Positions 4,748-7,233 of a DNA stretch of 7,233 nucleotides are shown here, piece by piece; the first letter of the stretch is position 1; every line of letters starts with the position of its first letter. Origin of the DNA: Comamonadaceae bacterium (GTDB lineage: Bacteria; Pseudomonadota; Gammaproteobacteria; Burkholderiales; Burkholderiaceae_C); contig CANJXV010000127.1 of the NCBI GenBank assembly GCA_947478935.1, positions 1-7,233 of the forward strand, given 5' to 3'. Made by a program: the position numbers and the translations under genes. The notes under the pieces were generated by a model. That model was not told the DNA's origin and made no database searches. It saw nothing but the letters and a program-made list of their open reading frames with translations.

Positions 4748-7233
4748 GCCGGAGCCCAAAAGTCCTTGCGGCACAGTCCGCGCACTTTGCAAAAATCGCA
4801 GGTGCTGCCCTCGCCCAGCGCGGGTAAAACGGCCCCACCCGCGATGCGCTCCATATCCTCGTGAATGCCTTGCACCAAGGCATCGCGCGCCCCGAGCAAA
4901 TTGGTTTGCGCTATGGTTTTGCAGCCCTCGCGCTCGTGAAAACTCAGGTAAGCGCCGGCATCTTCATCTTTGGCGTGAAGCGCGGCATAAAACGCCATTT
5001 GCGTATCTTCCAGCGGCTGCTTCACACGCTTGCGCGTGACATCGGGCGATTCGGTTTTGTAGTCCAGTATCAGGCTGGCTCCGCTGGCGCTGCGGTCTAG
5101 CCGGTCGATGCGGCCCACCAGGGTGACGCGGCCCAGGGGCCGTTCTAATGAAACCTCGGCTTGGTCAAATACCATGCCCGCAGCCACATGCTGTTGGCGC
5201 CAGGCCAAATAAGCTTCGCCCATGGTGCGCCAGGCTGCAGCAAAAGGCAAAAACTCATCGGCATCCAGCCCCAGCGCTAGGGTCGCCGCATCACCAGCAG
5301 ATTTCAGCAGTGCAGGTTGGAGGTCTGGCCCTACCTGCGGCGCCGACTGCATCGCCCGCTCAAAATGCTCTAGCACCCGGTGCAGCCATTGGCCAAAGTC
5401 GCGCTTGTCCACTTCGCTTTCTAATTCGTCGGTACCGTACAAGCCCAATTGGCGCTGCGCGAAAAAACGGTAGGGGCAATTGCGCAAGTCTTCGTACGCA
5501 CTTTGGCTGAGCTGGGCGGAAATCATGCCCGGCGCGCTGGGCTGGGGTGGCAAAAGTGGCCGAGCGCAGAGCGTCCGCCGGCTGCGCCGGTCCTCGGCGG
5601 TTGGAAGCGGCCCGCGGGTCAGCAGCGCGCGTACCAAGGGACTGGCGGCAATAGATTCCCCGGCATCGTCACTGGTACGCCAAAAAATAGCGCAATGCGG
5701 GTGGTCTAGGGCATGCAAAAAGGCGCGCTCGCTGGCCTGGGCTAAGGCGCCGCGCTCGGGCAAGCCCAGTGCCTTGCGTTGAGCTGGTGTCCACAGGCTG
5801 TTTGATTCCGGCACACGCGGCAGGCGGATTTCGTCGCAACCGGCCAACACCACTGCCGCAAAAGGCCGGGCCAGTATTTGGCTCATGGGCAACAAGACCA
5901 CTTGCTCATGCGCCGGGTACTCCGGACGGAAGGTATTGCCTTCGAGCAGCGCTTGCATCCATGCATTGAAGTCAAGCGCGTCCATTGCTTGCACGCCCCA
6001 CAAGCTTTGTGCCTGCAAGCGTTCGCGCTCTTGCGGGCGGTCTAAAGCGCTCAATGCCAATAATTGCAAGCCTGCGGCGTCGCCGTTCAGGACATCCCAC
6101 ATTCCGCCATCGCGCAGGGCAAGCTCGAGCACCCCCAGCCACTGCGCCATGCTGCGGCGCCCACTAAAAGCCTGGCGCAATGCGTCGCAGGCGGCAACGC
6201 AAGTAGCAATGGCAATCGCATCCTGGCCCTTGGGGCGCTCGGCACCGGCCAAACGCAAGGAAACTTCGCGCCAATCACGTAACTGTTGGCGCCGTAAATA
6301 GGCTTCCATCGCGACACTGGCCGGTGCCAGCGCAGGGGCTAGTTTCAGCCAGGCCAGCACCGCGTCGCTGCTGGCGTTCCAAGCACTGGCGCGCAGTAAA
6401 GCCGTCACCGCCGCACCGGCATGGGTGGTGGACAACATCCAGCCAGTTTCGTCACGCACCATGGCGCCCGCGCCATCGAGCAAAGCCTGAATGCGCCGGG
6501 TTAATGCGCGGTCTGAGCAAATCAAAGCCAAGGGGTAGCGATCCGCCGCGATATGCGCCAGCACGCTGGCTGCTGCGCACTGTGCCTCCTGCGCGGCATC
6601 CGCGCAAGCATGTAACTGCGGCGAAAACGCCAATGCAGAAACAGAAGCAGGTGCCGTTACTAATGTGGATTTGGGTCGGGAGGCGGCGCTTTCGGAGACC
6701 AGAGGCATTCGGTACAGGGCATCGCCCCACACCCGCTGCAAGCCCCCCAGCAGCGGATCAGGCGCCAAGCCTTCGAGTGCCAGCACGCAATCCACACCGG
6801 CCCGCGCCTCTCTGGTGAACAACACGTCGGTGGCATAGCGTGATATGGCCGCCCATTGCAGCGCCATAGCCATGGCGATAGCCTCCCAGGCTGCACCCGG
6901 CCCGGACCAGCCGCTCTCGCAAGCAGTGCGGCTAGCTTGGGCCCAAGCCGCGCGATCATCGGGCGCACAGGCGGCAGCCAGGGGAGCGACCTCGTGCACT
7001 GCTTTGACCATGAGGGCGGCCAGCACTTCAATCTGCTCTGGGCTGTAACGCCCACGCCAATCTTTTAACAGCGCCCGCGCCGTTAAAGTGTCAGAGGCTT
7101 TGTCGCCACGGATGTCGGTGGGGCCGGGCTCAAACGGCGCAACGCTGGCGCTCCAGTTCATCGACGTTTCAAAGCGCGGGGCAAAGCCATCGGGAAAGCG
7201 CGTGGCCCACATCACCTGCGCCTGGCGCAATAA
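4744..7233 (-). CDS. addB: AddB-type PD-(D/E)XK nuclease with inactivated helicase fold, N-terminus cut off by the window
   Basis: This is the second subunit of the AddAB helicase-nuclease; in studied enzymes the AddB nuclease cuts one strand and its dead helicase fold recognises Chi. The frame is open through the last base (TTA at 7233-7231, then TTG at 7230). The visible N-terminus begins mid-domain, at a segment ending PDGFAPRFETSMNW that is typical of betaproteobacterial AddB. Perhaps 40-60 residues are therefore missing, including the place where any Walker A motif would be. In the 828 residues counted from 7230, a degraded UvrD/RecC-like region spans about 200-540; it includes ALICSDRALTRRIQALL and VVLAGCDEIRLPRVP. 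The nuclease follows: H617 in FGQWLH, D709 in GRIDRLD, D723 and K725 in LDYKT, Q744/Y748 in QMAFY. C585, C811, C814 and C820 (the last three spaced CX2CX5C) match the 4Fe-4S cysteines of AddB. The gene ends in an ATGA overlap with addA. Confidence 0.9.
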   Translation of the reverse strand, partial: LLRQAQVMWATRFPDGFAPRFETSMNWSASVAPFEPGPTDIRGDKASDTLTARALLKDWRGRYSPEQIEVLAALMVKAVHEVAPLAAACAPDDRAAWAQASRTACESGWSGPGAAWEAIAMAMALQWAAISRYATDVLFTREARAGVDCVLALEGLAPDPLLGGLQRVWGDALYRMPLVSESAASRPKSTLVTAPASVSALAFSPQLHACADAAQEAQCAAASVLAHIAADRYPLALICSDRALTRRIQALLDGAGAMVRDETGWMLSTTHAGAAVTALLRASAWNASSDAVLAWLKLAPALAPASVAMEAYLRRQQLRDWREVSLRLAGAERPKGQDAIAIATCVAACDALRQAFSGRRSMAQWLGVLELALRDGGMWDVLNGDAAGLQLLALSALDRPQERERLQAQSLWGVQAMDALDFNAWMQALLEGNTFRPEYPAHEQVVLLPMSQILARPFAAVVLAGCDEIRLPRVPESNSLWTPAQRKALGLPERGALAQASERAFLHALDHPHCAIFWRTSDDAGESIAASPLVRALLTRGPLPTAEDRRSRRTLCARPLLPPQPSAPGMISAQLSQSAYEDLRNCPYRFFAQRQLGLYGTDELESEVDKRDFGQWLHRVLEHFERAMQSAPQVGPDLQPALLKSAGDAATLALGLDADEFLPFAAAWRTMGEAYLAWRQQHVAAGMVFDQAEVSLERPLGRVTLVGRIDRLDRSASGASLILDYKTESPDVTRKRVKQPLEDTQMAFYAALHAKDEDAGAYLSFHEREGCKTIAQTNLLGARDALVQGIHEDMERIAGGAVLPALGEGSTCDFCKVRGLCRKDFWAPA

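Noticed and set aside
4748..4792. A 15-residue N-terminal extension of AddA from a TTG at 4792
   Set aside because: It overlaps the 3' end of addB, where the conserved CX2CX5C motif is encoded. The ATG at 4747 gives the same ATGA junction as the next gene pair.
1..7233. A new defence or other undescribed system
   Set aside because: All genes belong to known families in a compact housekeeping-type operon next to ffs. There is no sign of foreign composition, integrase, att site or accessory cargo.

Overview
This is a gene-dense, GC-rich bacterial chromosomal window. Every protein-coding gene is on the minus strand and one RNA gene is on the plus strand. The protein families, the codon use and the form of the small SRP RNA suggest a betaproteobacterium, probably Burkholderiales and possibly near the Comamonadaceae. 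That placement rests on family resemblance read by eye; no search was run.

Layout from right to left, in the direction of transcription: (1) 7233-4744, an AddB-type PD-(D/E)XK nuclease/inactivated helicase whose N-terminus lies beyond the right edge; (2) 4747-1385, a complete AddA-type UvrD-like helicase-nuclease; (3) 1388-99, a complete HI0933/BaiN-like FAD-dependent flavoprotein of the TIGR03862 type; (4) 1 to about 90 on the plus strand, the 4.5S RNA of the signal recognition particle (ffs), missing its 5' end at the left edge and meeting the flavoprotein gene tail to tail. Both junctions between the minus-strand genes are ATGA overlaps (4744-4747 and 1385-1388). The three genes therefore look like one tightly packed, translationally coupled operon whose promoter lies outside the window.

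Together AddA and AddB should form the heterodimer that processes double-strand DNA ends for RecA-dependent recombination, the counterpart of RecBCD. All helicase motifs are visible in AddA. A complete RecB-like nuclease motif set is visible in both subunits, and AddB also carries the four cysteines expected to hold a 4Fe-4S cluster. The flavoprotein has no known part in recombination; only its coupled position links it to addAB.

There is no gene-free stretch over 300 bases. I saw no tRNA, insertion sequence, CRISPR array, phage gene or other mobile signature, and I do not see a new biological system here. The points most worth a second look are the altered apical stem of the SRP RNA, the tail-to-tail arrangement at ffs, the coupling of an uncharacterised flavoprotein to addAB, and an excess of the palindrome GCAATTGC, including a 15-mer present three times inside addA.
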